From the NCBI GenBank assembly GCA_947461915.1, contig CANHNG010000005.1, forward strand, positions 1-18,522: a stretch of DNA of 18,522 nt, read 5' to 3'. The translations under genes and the position numbers were made by a program. Below are positions 7,822 through 14,702 of this stretch, piece after piece (within the stretch, counting starts at the first letter, position 1; each line of letters begins with the position of its first letter). This stretch comes from Flavobacteriaceae bacterium. GTDB taxonomy: Bacteria > Bacteroidota > Bacteroidia > Flavobacteriales > Flavobacteriaceae. The notes beneath the pieces were generated by a model. The model did not search any database and was not told the origin of the DNA. It saw only the letters and a program-made list of their open reading frames with translations.

Positions 7822-7844
7822 GCTTGCTCAAGCCTATTTATTTT
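7822..7844 (+). terminator. Possible weak terminator after the methyltransferase gene
   Basis: GCTTG at 7822-7826 and CAAGC at 7829-7833 are complementary around a very short turn (more realistically a 4-base stem with a 4-base loop). A T-rich but interrupted tract (CTATTTATTTT) follows. Position fits the end of the map-methyltransferase pair, but the hairpin is small. Confidence 0.3.
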
Positions 7845-7854
7845 CGGCATAATT

Positions 7855-7881
7855 TTGGCAAAGTATATTTTGTTATATTTA
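7855..7881 (+). promoter_or_regulatory. Candidate promoter of the T9SS plug gene
   Basis: TTG at 7855-7857 and TATATTTA at 7874-7881 are 16 bases apart, close to the Bacteroidota -33/-7 arrangement. The last base of the -7 box is A in place of the consensus G. It lies 20 bases before the ATG at 7902. Confidence 0.4.
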
Positions 7882-7901
7882 CATTTTAACAATTCAATAC
7901 T

Positions 7902-9158
7902 ATGCTTGGTTCCTTCTTCAGAAAAATAGTCCTTTTTTTTATAATTGCTTCGGCTACTGCTCAAACAGTTCATGAAGTTATTCCTCCATTCAATATCAAA
8001 ACCATTTCCTTTGTTCAAAATGGTCAAAACCAAATCCCTATTTTCAAATTAGGAGAAGGTTTTCAATTGCAGTTTGATGATTTGTACGGAAACGAGGCTA
8101 ATTATTACTACGAAATTATTCATTGCGATTACAATTGGATTCCAACTCAAATTCCTAAAAATGAATATTTACTAGGATTTGATAATCAAAGAATACAGGA
8201 ATACACAAATTCCTTTAACACCTTACAAATTTACTCTCATTACAAATTGTCTATTCCAAATCAGTTTACCCAACAATTAAGAATTAGTGGTAATTATATG
8301 TTGAAAATATTAGACGAAAACAAAGAAGTTGTGTTTTCTAGAAAATTTATTCTTTATGAAGAACGCGTCAACGTACCAACACAAATAAAACGCGCTAGGA
8401 CTATTGCAAATTTGGAATACAAACACAATTTGGAATTTTCCATAAAATCCAACAATATCACCTTTCAAAATCCGCTAAAAAATGTAAAAGTGGTATTGCT
8501 TCAAAATGGGCAATGGAATACTGCAATTAAAGACATTTTACCCCAATACACCATTGGAAACGATTTGGTTTATAAATATGATACCCAAACCCAGTTTTGG
8601 GCGGGAAACGAGTTTTTATTTTTCGACAACAAAGACATAAGAGCCTCCAGTAATAATGTGGCGCGAATAGACGCAGGAAATGACATCTATAGTTCTTATT
8701 TGTATACCAATATAGCCCGAACAAATTTTCCATATTCCCTGACGCAAGATGTCAACGGAAATTTTGTCCCACGAAATATAAATAGAACAAATAGTGAAGT
8801 TGAGGCTGATTATTCTTGGGTTTATTTTAGTCTATCGGCTCCAGCTTACATGAGCGATAAAGGAATTTATGTAAATGGCATGTTCAATAATTTCAGTTTA
8901 ACTCCCGAATTTAAGATGGAGTACAATCCCCAAAAAGCGGTTTATGAAAAAGCCATTTTGATAAAGCAAGGGTTTACAAATTTTCAATATACGGTAGCTG
9001 ATGATAGCGGAAATGTTGATTGTGAAAATGCTATTGACGGCAATTTTTATCAAACCGAAAATGATTATTCTGTAGTGGTATATTATAGGGAAAACAGAGA
9101 CCGCTATGACAGAGTTGTTGGAAAAGGCACTGCAAACTCGCTAAATATCATCAATTAA
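7902..9158 (+). CDS. Type IX secretion system plug protein (DUF5103 family)
   Basis: The protein has 418 residues with an N-terminal signal peptide (hydrophobic core LFFIIASATA, probable cleavage around residue 20). The mature part is rich in beta strands and aromatic residues and matches the DUF5103 pattern: IKTISFVQNGQNQIPIFKLGEGFQLQFDDL near the start, YYYEIIHCDYNW, then NEYLLGF, and a C-terminal part with GMFNNF and the conserved YEKAILIKQGFTNFQY. In Flavobacterium johnsoniae this family provides the Plug that closes the periplasmic end of the SprA outer-membrane translocon while it is not engaged with PorV. It therefore acts at the periplasmic face of the outer membrane. The gene stands alone, as core T9SS genes are usually scattered. 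Assignment rests on remembered family patterns and is fairly sure. Confidence 0.85.
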   Translation: MLGSFFRKIVLFFIIASATAQTVHEVIPPFNIKTISFVQNGQNQIPIFKLGEGFQLQFDDLYGNEANYYYEIIHCDYNWIPTQIPKNEYLLGFDNQRIQEYTNSFNTLQIYSHYKLSIPNQFTQQLRISGNYMLKILDENKEVVFSRKFILYEERVNVPTQIKRARTIANLEYKHNLEFSIKSNNITFQNPLKNVKVVLLQNGQWNTAIKDILPQYTIGNDLVYKYDTQTQFWAGNEFLFFDNKDIRASSNNVARIDAGNDIYSSYLYTNIARTNFPYSLTQDVNGNFVPRNINRTNSEVEADYSWVYFSLSAPAYMSDKGIYVNGMFNNFSLTPEFKMEYNPQKAVYEKAILIKQGFTNFQYTVADDSGNVDCENAIDGNFYQTENDYSVVVYYRENRDRYDRVVGKGTANSLNIIN

Positions 9159-9196
9159 AAAACATTAAAAAAATGGTGAAACAAATCCGTTTTTTG

Positions 9197-9204
9197 TAAA
9201 TTTG
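9197..9204 (+). promoter_or_regulatory. Bacteroidota -7 promoter box of apaG
   Basis: TAAATTTG matches TAnnTTTG and lies 31 bases before the apaG ATG, in the 77-base gap after the plug gene. No consensus -33 TTG was identified. Confidence 0.6.
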
Positions 9205-9235
9205 CAATTATTAAACTACTATTTAATAGCTTACT

Positions 9236-9622
9236 ATGGTTTCACAGATAACAAGAGGCATAAAAATATCGGTATTGACTAGTTTTGAAGGCACCTACTT
9301 CAAAAACTATAAGATTCATTTTGCCTTTAGCTACGAAATCACAATCGAAAATCACAGCAAGGATTCTGTGCAATTAATTTCACGCCATTGGGAAATTTTC
9401 GATTCCTTAAACAATAGGGAAATTGTTGACGGCGAAGGTGTAATAGGCAAAAAACCCGTATTGAAACCTGGAGAATTACACACCTATAACTCAGGCTGCT
9501 TGCTGTCTTCCCCTTATGGCGCGATGAAAGGCTATTTTAACATGGTCAATTTTACCACTACCAAAAAATTCAAAGTCATCGTTCCTAATTTTAGGTTATG
9601 CGCTCCTTTTGCGCTAAACTAA
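9236..9622 (+). CDS. apaG: ApaG domain protein
   Basis: The 128-residue protein is a single ApaG domain (immunoglobulin-like beta sandwich) at the usual family length. The conserved core is present in order: FAFSYEITIENHS, then VQLISRHWEIFDSLNNREIVDGEGVIGKKPVLKPGE (about 46-82), HTYNSGCLLSSPYGAMKGYFNMV and a final FKVIVPNFRL. In enterobacteria apaG is linked to cobalt and magnesium resistance and lies in an operon with apaH and ksgA, but its biochemical role is not settled. Neither partner is next to it here. It has its own promoter box and is followed by a hairpin, so it looks monocistronic. Confidence 0.94.
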   Translation: MVSQITRGIKISVLTSFEGTYFKNYKIHFAFSYEITIENHSKDSVQLISRHWEIFDSLNNREIVDGEGVIGKKPVLKPGELHTYNSGCLLSSPYGAMKGYFNMVNFTTTKKFKVIVPNFRLCAPFALN

Positions 9623-9626
9623 TAAT

Positions 9627-9647
9627 TTTGATTACTTGATAATCAAA
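9627..9647 (+). terminator. Hairpin after apaG, possible terminator
   Basis: TTTGATTA (9627-9634) and TAATCAAA (9640-9647) form a perfect 8-base-pair stem around a 5-base loop, starting 5 bases after the apaG stop. There is no immediate T tract, only a moderately T-rich stretch about 15 bases further on, so termination is uncertain. Confidence 0.45.
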
Positions 9648-9723
9648 GCACTCTAAATTTATTCTTCATTTTTTCAGTTGTATATTACATCGATTTTCGA
9701 ATCAATTATTCAACAATCCTTTG

Positions 9724-9743
9724 TACATTTGAGATAATTATCT
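9724..9743 (+). promoter_or_regulatory. pruA promoter box with adjoining palindrome
   Basis: TACATTTG at 9724-9731 fits the TAnnTTTG -7 box. The next 12 bases (AGATAATTATCT, 9732-9743) are a perfect palindrome covering the expected transcription start, where a bound regulator could block initiation. The leader to the ATG at 9812 is then about 70 bases. The operator role is only inferred from position and symmetry. Confidence 0.5.
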
Positions 9744-9811
9744 AATCGTACCGTTTTCTAATTCTCACTCGAGGGCAAAGTCTAAAGGGAGTGGAGCTAA
9801 ATAAAATCAAT

Positions 9812-11440
9812 ATGCTTAAAGGATTTTTCAATGTGCCAAAAGCCATAAACGAGCCTGTAAAATCGTATGCGCAAAATTCTCCGGAAAAAGCTGCTGTTCT
9901 TGCAGCTTACAAACAAATGTGGAATTCAAAAATTGACATTCCGCTATACATTGGAAGTGAAGAAATAAGAACTGGAAACACTCGAAATATGACTGCACCA
10001 CACGACCATAAACACGTCGTAGGAACCTACCATCTTGCCGAAAAATCCCATATCGAAAGTGCCATCACCAACGCGCTTGAAGCCAAAACAAAATGGGCTA
10101 CTATGGCTTGGGAACAACGTGCTGCCATCTTTCTAAAAGCTGCCGAATTGATTGCAGGACCCTACAGAGCAAGAATAAATGCCGCAACCATGATTGGGCA
10201 ATCCAAAAATATCTTTCAGGCGGAGATTGATGCCGCTTGTGAATTGATTGATTTTTTGCGTTTCAACGTGGAGTTTATGTGTCAAATTTATAATGACCAA
10301 CCCAAATCAAATTCCGATATGTGGAATCGATTGGAATACCGTCCGCTCGAAGGTTTTGTTTATGCCATTACGCCTTTCAATTTTACAGCTATTGCGGGAA
10401 ATCTTCCGGCAAGTGCTGCCATGATGGGAAATGTCGTGATTTGGAAACCAAGCGATAGCCAGGTATTTTCTGCAAAAATCATCATTGACGTTTTTAAAGA
10501 AGCTGGCGTTCCTGATGGCGTTATCAACGTCGTTTTTGGCGACCCAGTAATGATTACGGATACAATTCTAGCAAGCCCCGATTTTGCTGGAATCCATTAT
10601 ACGGGTTCGACTCATGTGTTTAAAGATATTTGGGCGAAAATTGGAGGCAACATTCATCATTATAAAACCTACCCGAGAATTGTGGGTGAAACTGGCGGGA
10701 AAGATTTCATTGTGGCGCATCCAAGTGCCAACGTGAAACAAGTGGCTACCGGAATAGTTCGTGGCGCATTCGAGTATCAAGGACAAAAATGCTCAGCAGC
10801 ATCAAGAGCATATATACCAAAAAGCCTTTGGCCGGAACTTAAAAAACAATTGATTACTGACGTGAAATCAATGAAAATGGGTTCGCCGGAAGATTTTGGC
10901 AATTTCATTACTGCTGTAATTCACGAAGGTTCTTTCGATAAATTGGCGAGTTTTATTGACCAAGCCAAAATAGATTCAGATGCTGAAATAATCGTTGGTG
11001 GAAATTATGATAAATCTGTAGGATATTTTATTGAACCCACCATAATCCTAACCACCAATCCACATTACTCCACAATGGAAACCGAATTATTCGGACCAAT
11101 AGTAACGATTTTTGTTTATGAAGATGCCAAATGGCAAGAGACTTTAAAACTAGTTGACACCACTTCGCCCTATGCTTTGACTGGCGCTATTTTCAGCCAA
11201 GATCGTTATGCGATTGAGCAAGCAACAGTTGCTTTACAAAACGCAGCCGGAAATTTTTACATCAACGATAAACCAACCGGAGCGGTTGTAGGAATGCAAC
11301 CTTTTGGTGGCGCAAGAGCCTCGGGAACTAATGACAAAGCGGGTTCAGCCTTGAACTTGTTGCGTTGGGTTTCGCCAAGAACCATCAAAGAAACGTTTGT
11401 AACTCCGGAAGATTATAGATACCCGTTTTTGGGAGAATAA
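9812..11440 (+). CDS. pruA: L-glutamate gamma-semialdehyde (1-pyrroline-5-carboxylate) dehydrogenase
   Basis: The enzyme oxidises glutamate gamma-semialdehyde to glutamate with NAD+, the second step of proline degradation, in the cytoplasm. The 542-residue length fits the stand-alone (ALDH4-like) form and not the proline dehydrogenase fusion PutA. Aldehyde dehydrogenase landmarks are present: the ITPFNFTAIAGNLPA oxyanion and cofactor region (186-200), WKPSD (211-215), the general base E293 in VGETGGKD, the catalytic C327 in GQKCSAASRAY, and the C-terminal FGGARASGTNDKAG. The ATG at 9812 is preferred over the in-frame GTG at 9791, because the family begins MxKGFFNVP and the GTG lies in a purine-rich GGGAG stretch. 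No proline dehydrogenase gene is adjacent. It converges with rsmG. Confidence 0.95.
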   Translation: MLKGFFNVPKAINEPVKSYAQNSPEKAAVLAAYKQMWNSKIDIPLYIGSEEIRTGNTRNMTAPHDHKHVVGTYHLAEKSHIESAITNALEAKTKWATMAWEQRAAIFLKAAELIAGPYRARINAATMIGQSKNIFQAEIDAACELIDFLRFNVEFMCQIYNDQPKSNSDMWNRLEYRPLEGFVYAITPFNFTAIAGNLPASAAMMGNVVIWKPSDSQVFSAKIIIDVFKEAGVPDGVINVVFGDPVMITDTILASPDFAGIHYTGSTHVFKDIWAKIGGNIHHYKTYPRIVGETGGKDFIVAHPSANVKQVATGIVRGAFEYQGQKCSAASRAYIPKSLWPELKKQLITDVKSMKMGSPEDFGNFITAVIHEGSFDKLASFIDQAKIDSDAEIIVGGNYDKSVGYFIEPTIILTTNPHYSTMETELFGPIVTIFVYEDAKWQETLKLVDTTSPYALTGAIFSQDRYAIEQATVALQNAAGNFYINDKPTGAVVGMQPFGGARASGTNDKAGSALNLLRWVSPRTIKETFVTPEDYRYPFLGE

Positions 11441-11458
11441 ATTCGTCTTAAAGTTTGA

Positions 11459-11486
11459 AAGTCAAAAGTCTTAAAGGAGTTGACTT
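11459..11486. terminator. Inverted repeat between convergent pruA and rsmG
   Basis: AAGTCAA at 11459-11465 can pair with TTGACTT at 11480-11486 around a 14-base loop. The 47-base gap also holds two copies of GTCTTAAAG (11445-11453 and 11468-11476). It might be a shared weak terminator, but there is no T tract on either strand. Confidence 0.3.
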
Positions 11487-11487
11487 A

Positions 11488-12117
11488 TTAGGACTGAAAC
11501 TTCAAAGGCAAATGCACTACCTTTTTTGTTTCGAAGAATTCGTCTTCAAAAAAATCGGCTAAATTATATTCTGTCACTTTCGGAAAAGCGGCTAATTCTT
11601 CGGTTAAATCGCCCCCTTTGAGATAGAGAATTCCGTTTTTGAGTTCGTGTTTGTTGTTCTTTTTGATTTTGGTTCGTACCCAAGACACAAAATCGGGCAT
11701 ATTGGTAACGGCACGACTCACGATAAAATCGAAATCCCCCTTTACCAATTCGGCGCGCATTTGTTCGGCTTTCACATTTTTGAGTTCCAAAGCATCGGCA
11801 ACAGCCTGAACGACTTTTATTTTTTTGGCAATAACATCAATCAAATAAAAACGGGTTTCCGGAAAAAGAATTGCCAAGGGAATACCAGGGAATCCTCCGC
11901 CAGTTCCTACATCCAAGACATACGTTCCGGCTTCGAATTGTATGATTTTGGCAATTCCCAAGGAATGCAAAACGTGTTTGGTGTACAATTCGTCAATGTC
12001 TTTTCTAGAAATGACATTGATTTTGGCATTCCAATCGTGATATAAAAAATCAAGTTTCGCAAATTGTTCCTTTTGGATTAGAGTTAAATTGGGAAAATAC
12101 TTCAGAATGGCATCCAT
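11488..12117 (-). CDS. rsmG: 16S rRNA (guanine527-N7)-methyltransferase RsmG (GidB)
   Basis: The product is 209 residues and methylates N7 of G527 in 16S rRNA using SAM. The glycine-rich SAM motif VLDVGTGGGFPGIPLAI is exact for the family. It is preceded by the N-terminal helical part with WNAKINVISRKDIDELYTKHVLHSL (the WNxxxNLxxxxxxxxxxxxHxxDSL pattern) and followed by FYLIDVIAKKIKVVQ and DFIVSRAVTNMPDFV, where SRA is the conserved element. The ATG at 12117 (MDAILKYFPNLT) is chosen over an in-frame one at 12135, because the latter falls in a -7 promoter box (12133-12140) and flavobacterial RsmG is about 209 residues long. It is divergent from the desaturase gene and convergent with pruA, so it is transcribed alone. 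Confidence 0.96.
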   Translation of the reverse strand: MDAILKYFPNLTLIQKEQFAKLDFLYHDWNAKINVISRKDIDELYTKHVLHSLGIAKIIQFEAGTYVLDVGTGGGFPGIPLAILFPETRFYLIDVIAKKIKVVQAVADALELKNVKAEQMRAELVKGDFDFIVSRAVTNMPDFVSWVRTKIKKNNKHELKNGILYLKGGDLTEELAAFPKVTEYNLADFFEDEFFETKKVVHLPLKFQS

Positions 12118-12132
12118 TATTAAAAATTTTAA

Positions 12133-12140
12133 CAAAAGTA
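12133..12140 (-). promoter_or_regulatory. Bacteroidota -7 promoter box of rsmG
   Basis: Read on the minus strand this is TACTTTTG, matching TAnnTTTG, 15 bases before the rsmG ATG at 12117. It helps to fix the start codon. No -33 TTG at the right distance was seen. Confidence 0.55.
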
Positions 12141-12196
12141 CAGTTTTTAGTTTTGAATATTTAACGCAATTTTACAGATTGAAAATTTATAATAAT

Positions 12197-12204
12197 TATC
12201 TTTG
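12197..12204 (+). promoter_or_regulatory. Bacteroidota -7 promoter box of the desaturase gene
   Basis: TATCTTTG matches TAnnTTTG and lies 17 bases before the ATG at 12222. A TTG at 12179-12181 is 15 bases upstream, slightly closer than the usual -33 spacing. Confidence 0.6.
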
Positions 12205-12221
12205 CTACTTATTCAAAATTA

Positions 12222-13319
12222 ATGATGAGCAACATTATCCCAACATTTGCAAAGCAAGATAATCTGAAGTTTTTTAGAACGCTTAACTCTCGGGTGAACA
12301 ACTACTTCAAAGAAAATAATATTGAGAAAACGGGCAACTGGAAGTTATATCTAAAAACTGCCATTCTATTTTCTGTCTTCTTAACCCCCTATTTTTTAAT
12401 TGTAACCTTGACTGAAATGCATTTTGGGCTTTTTACGTTACTTTCTGTTGTGATAGGAATTGGAATGGCAGGAATCGGAATGAACGTAATGCACGATGGA
12501 AACCACGGCTCCTACTCTAACAAAAGTTGGATTAACAAGTTTATGGGCGGCACCATCTATATTTTAGCCGGAAACGTTTATAATTGGCAAGTACAACACA
12601 ATGTTTTACACCACACTTATACCAATATTCCTGGGCACGACGAGGATTTAGACGCAGGACGGGTGATTCGTTTTACCAAAGAGGCAAAATGGTTGCGTTT
12701 CCATAAATTTCAACATTATTATTCGGTTTTTTTATATGGTTTATTGACTTTCAACTGGTCTTTGACTACTGATTTTAAACAAATGAACGAATATCTAAAA
12801 AGAAATTTGTCTTATGGTGAAGCCAAAAATCCTAAAATACTTTGGACGACTTTGGTGATTACTAAAGTAATTTATTTTGCCGTTTGGATCGTAATCCCGA
12901 TGGTTTTAGGCATTTCTTGGTGGAAAGTTTTATTTGGTTTTTTCATAATGCATTATACTGCAGGTTTAATATTGAGCATCGTTTTTCAATTGGCCCATAT
13001 TACTAACGAAACAACCAATCCTCATCCAGATGAAAATGGTGAAATGGAAAGCACTTGGGCGATTCATCAACTGTTTACAACGGTTAATTTTGCTCCAAAA
13101 AACTTCATAGTAAATTGGTACACAGGAGGACTAAACCATCAAATTGAGCATCATTTATTTCCAAATATTAGCCATGTTCATTACGGAAAAATTGCCAAAT
13201 TTGTTAAAGAAACGGCACAAGAATGCAACCTGCCTTATTATGAATACAAAACCATGAGAAGTGCTGTTATTGCCCATTTCAAACACTTGAAAGAACTGGG
13301 AATGGAACCCGCAATATAG
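12222..13319 (+). CDS. Membrane fatty acid (acyl-CoA) desaturase
   Basis: The 365-residue integral membrane di-iron enzyme introduces a double bond into an acyl chain. The three histidine boxes are complete: HDGNH (91-95), HNVLHH (126-131) and QIEHH (307-311), the last with Gln in place of the first His as in front-end and linoleoyl-CoA-type desaturases. Hydrophobic segments lie at about 43-63, 66-88, 107-120, 208-230 and 235-257, as expected for the four-helix desaturase fold. There is no fused cytochrome b5 domain, so the electron donor must come from elsewhere. Regiospecificity cannot be read from sequence. The start is ATG-ATG at 12222, and initiation at the second ATG (12225) is equally possible. 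It likely helps to adjust membrane fluidity. It has its own promoter. Confidence 0.92.
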   Translation: MMSNIIPTFAKQDNLKFFRTLNSRVNNYFKENNIEKTGNWKLYLKTAILFSVFLTPYFLIVTLTEMHFGLFTLLSVVIGIGMAGIGMNVMHDGNHGSYSNKSWINKFMGGTIYILAGNVYNWQVQHNVLHHTYTNIPGHDEDLDAGRVIRFTKEAKWLRFHKFQHYYSVFLYGLLTFNWSLTTDFKQMNEYLKRNLSYGEAKNPKILWTTLVITKVIYFAVWIVIPMVLGISWWKVLFGFFIMHYTAGLILSIVFQLAHITNETTNPHPDENGEMESTWAIHQLFTTVNFAPKNFIVNWYTGGLNHQIEHHLFPNISHVHYGKIAKFVKETAQECNLPYYEYKTMRSAVIAHFKHLKELGMEPAI

Positions 13320-13322
13320 TAA

Positions 13323-13342
13323 AGATACACTACGGTGCGTCT
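13323..13342. repeat. Imperfect short palindrome between the desaturase and aminotransferase genes
   Basis: AGATACAC (13323-13330) and GTGCGTCT (13335-13342) pair in 6 of 8 positions plus one G-T wobble around the loop TACG. The right half resembles GC-rich GGTGCGTCTC palindromes that I recall as dispersed intergenic repeats in Bacteroidota. It may be a decayed copy. Confidence 0.4.
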
Positions 13343-13380
13343 CGACAAAATCAAATTAATAAACCAAAAATTATATTTTA

Positions 13381-14568
13381 ATGAGTAATCCACTTTCAGA
13401 CAGAATTAACAATCTGGCTACCTCACAAACATTAGCTATGGCGGCTTTGGCCAGAGAATTAAAAGCACAAGGAAAAGATATTATCAGTTTAAGTTTGGGC
13501 GAGCCTGATTTCAATACGCCTGATTTCATCAAAGAAGCTGCTAAAAAAGCGATTGACGAAAATTACAGTACCTATTCTCCAGTAGATGGCTACGGGGATT
13601 TGAAAGATGCCATTTGCAGAAAATTCAAAAGAGACAATGGACTAGAGTATAAACCATCTCAAATTGTGGTTTCAACAGGAGCAAAACAATCGTTGTATAA
13701 CATCGCACAAGTAATGTTAAACGACGGCGACGAAGTGATTTTGCCAGCGCCTTACTGGGTTTCTTATTTCGAAATCGTAAAATTATCAGGTGGAGTTCCT
13801 GTAGAGGTTCCAACATCAATCGAAAGTGATTTTAAAATCACACCAGAACAATTAGAAGCGGCCATCACGCCAAAAACAAAAATGATGTGGTTTAGCTCCC
13901 CTTGTAATCCAAGTGGTTCTGTATACAGCCGCGAAGAATTAACGGCTTTGGCCAAAGTATTGGAAAAACACCCACACGTTTATGTTGTTGCTGACGAAAT
14001 TTACGAGCACATCAATTTCTCGGGGACTTTCTGCAGCATTGGATCTATTCCGGGAATGTTGGAAAAAACCATCACTGTAAATGGGGTTGCGAAAGCCTTT
14101 GCAATGACAGGTTGGAGAATTGGATATATTGGTGGACCGGAATTCATCGCAAAAGCCTGTACAAAAATACAAGGACAAGTAACTTCAGGAGCAAATTCAA
14201 TCGCGCAACGTGCGACAATTACTGCTGTAGATGCTGATCCAAGCGTGTTAAACGAAATGGTTGCCGCTTTCAAAAGCCGTAGAGATTTAGTTGTAGGATT
14301 ACTTCAAGATATTCCTGGAATCAAAATTAACGTTCCCGAAGGCGCATTTTATGTGTTTCCGGACGTTTCTTCTTTCTTCGGAAAAACATTAAAAGGAACA
14401 TTCATCAAAGATGCCAACGATTTCTCGATGTATCTTTTAGGCGAAGCCAATGTAGCAACTGTAACCGGAGACGCTTTTGGAAATCCAGATTGCATCCGTT
14501 TTTCTTATGCCACCAGCGAAGATTTGTTGACGGAAGCATTAAGAAGAATTAAAGCGGCTGTAGCTTAA
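13381..14568 (+). CDS. Class I/II pyridoxal-phosphate aminotransferase, aspartate aminotransferase type
   Basis: The protein has 395 residues, standard for the bacterial Ib-type aspartate aminotransferases. PLP-binding residues are visible: the Schiff-base lysine K238 in NGVAKAFAMTGWRIGY, N176 in SSPCNPSG, D205 and Y208 in VADEIYEH, R246 in GWRIGY, and the C-terminal substrate-carboxylate arginine R373 in CIRFSYA. The N-terminal SLSLGEPDFNTPDFI and SPVDGYGDLKDAI segments are typical. It probably transfers the amino group between aspartate and 2-oxoglutarate, but family members also act on other amino or prephenate-type acids, so no symbol is given. It ends in a strong terminator and is probably transcribed alone. 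No -7 box is clear in the 61-base gap upstream. Confidence 0.93.
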   Translation: MSNPLSDRINNLATSQTLAMAALARELKAQGKDIISLSLGEPDFNTPDFIKEAAKKAIDENYSTYSPVDGYGDLKDAICRKFKRDNGLEYKPSQIVVSTGAKQSLYNIAQVMLNDGDEVILPAPYWVSYFEIVKLSGGVPVEVPTSIESDFKITPEQLEAAITPKTKMMWFSSPCNPSGSVYSREELTALAKVLEKHPHVYVVADEIYEHINFSGTFCSIGSIPGMLEKTITVNGVAKAFAMTGWRIGYIGGPEFIAKACTKIQGQVTSGANSIAQRATITAVDADPSVLNEMVAAFKSRRDLVVGLLQDIPGIKINVPEGAFYVFPDVSSFFGKTLKGTFIKDANDFSMYLLGEANVATVTGDAFGNPDCIRFSYATSEDLLTEALRRIKAAVA

Positions 14569-14590
14569 TTTTAAAATAATTTCAAGTGTA

Positions 14591-14623
14591 AACCTCAAAG
14601 ATTTCAAAACCTTTGAGGTTTTG
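14591..14623 (+). terminator. Rho-independent terminator after the aminotransferase gene
   Basis: AACCTCAAAG (14591-14600) and CTTTGAGGTT (14611-14620) form a perfect 10-base-pair stem with a 10-base loop, followed by TTGTTATTT. It starts 22 bases after the aminotransferase stop and isolates that gene from fabD. Confidence 0.85.
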
Positions 14624-14635
14624 TTATTTATAAAC

Positions 14636-14643
14636 TATTTTTG
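14636..14643 (+). promoter_or_regulatory. Bacteroidota -7 promoter box of fabD
   Basis: TATTTTTG fits TAnnTTTG. It lies 59 bases before the fabD ATG, which leaves a leader of about 50 bases carrying the repeats described in the next entry. Confidence 0.55.
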
Positions 14644-14649
14644 TCGTTC

Positions 14650-14694
14650 GATTGAAATTGAATCTTTCAATCTTTTAAATATTCAATCTTTTAA
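14650..14694 (+). repeat. Inverted and direct repeats in the fabD leader
   Basis: GATTGAAA (14650-14657) pairs with TTTCAATC (14665-14672) in a perfect 8-base-pair hairpin with a 7-base loop. TTCAATCTTTTAA occurs twice in direct orientation with a 16-base period (14666-14678 and 14682-14694). All of this lies between the promoter box and the start codon, so it may be a regulator site or an RNA structure, or merely low-complexity AT sequence. Confidence 0.45.
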
Positions 14695-14702
14695 TAAAAA
14701 AC

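Noticed and set aside
9791..9811. GTG start for pruA seven codons upstream
   Set aside because: The extra residues are not typical of the family, and the codon lies in the purine-rich stretch expected of an untranslated leader.
11445..11476. Two copies of GTCTTAAAG as a possible repeat array or attachment site
   Set aside because: There are only two 9-base copies in a 47-base AT-rich gap between convergent genes, with no integrase or tRNA nearby.
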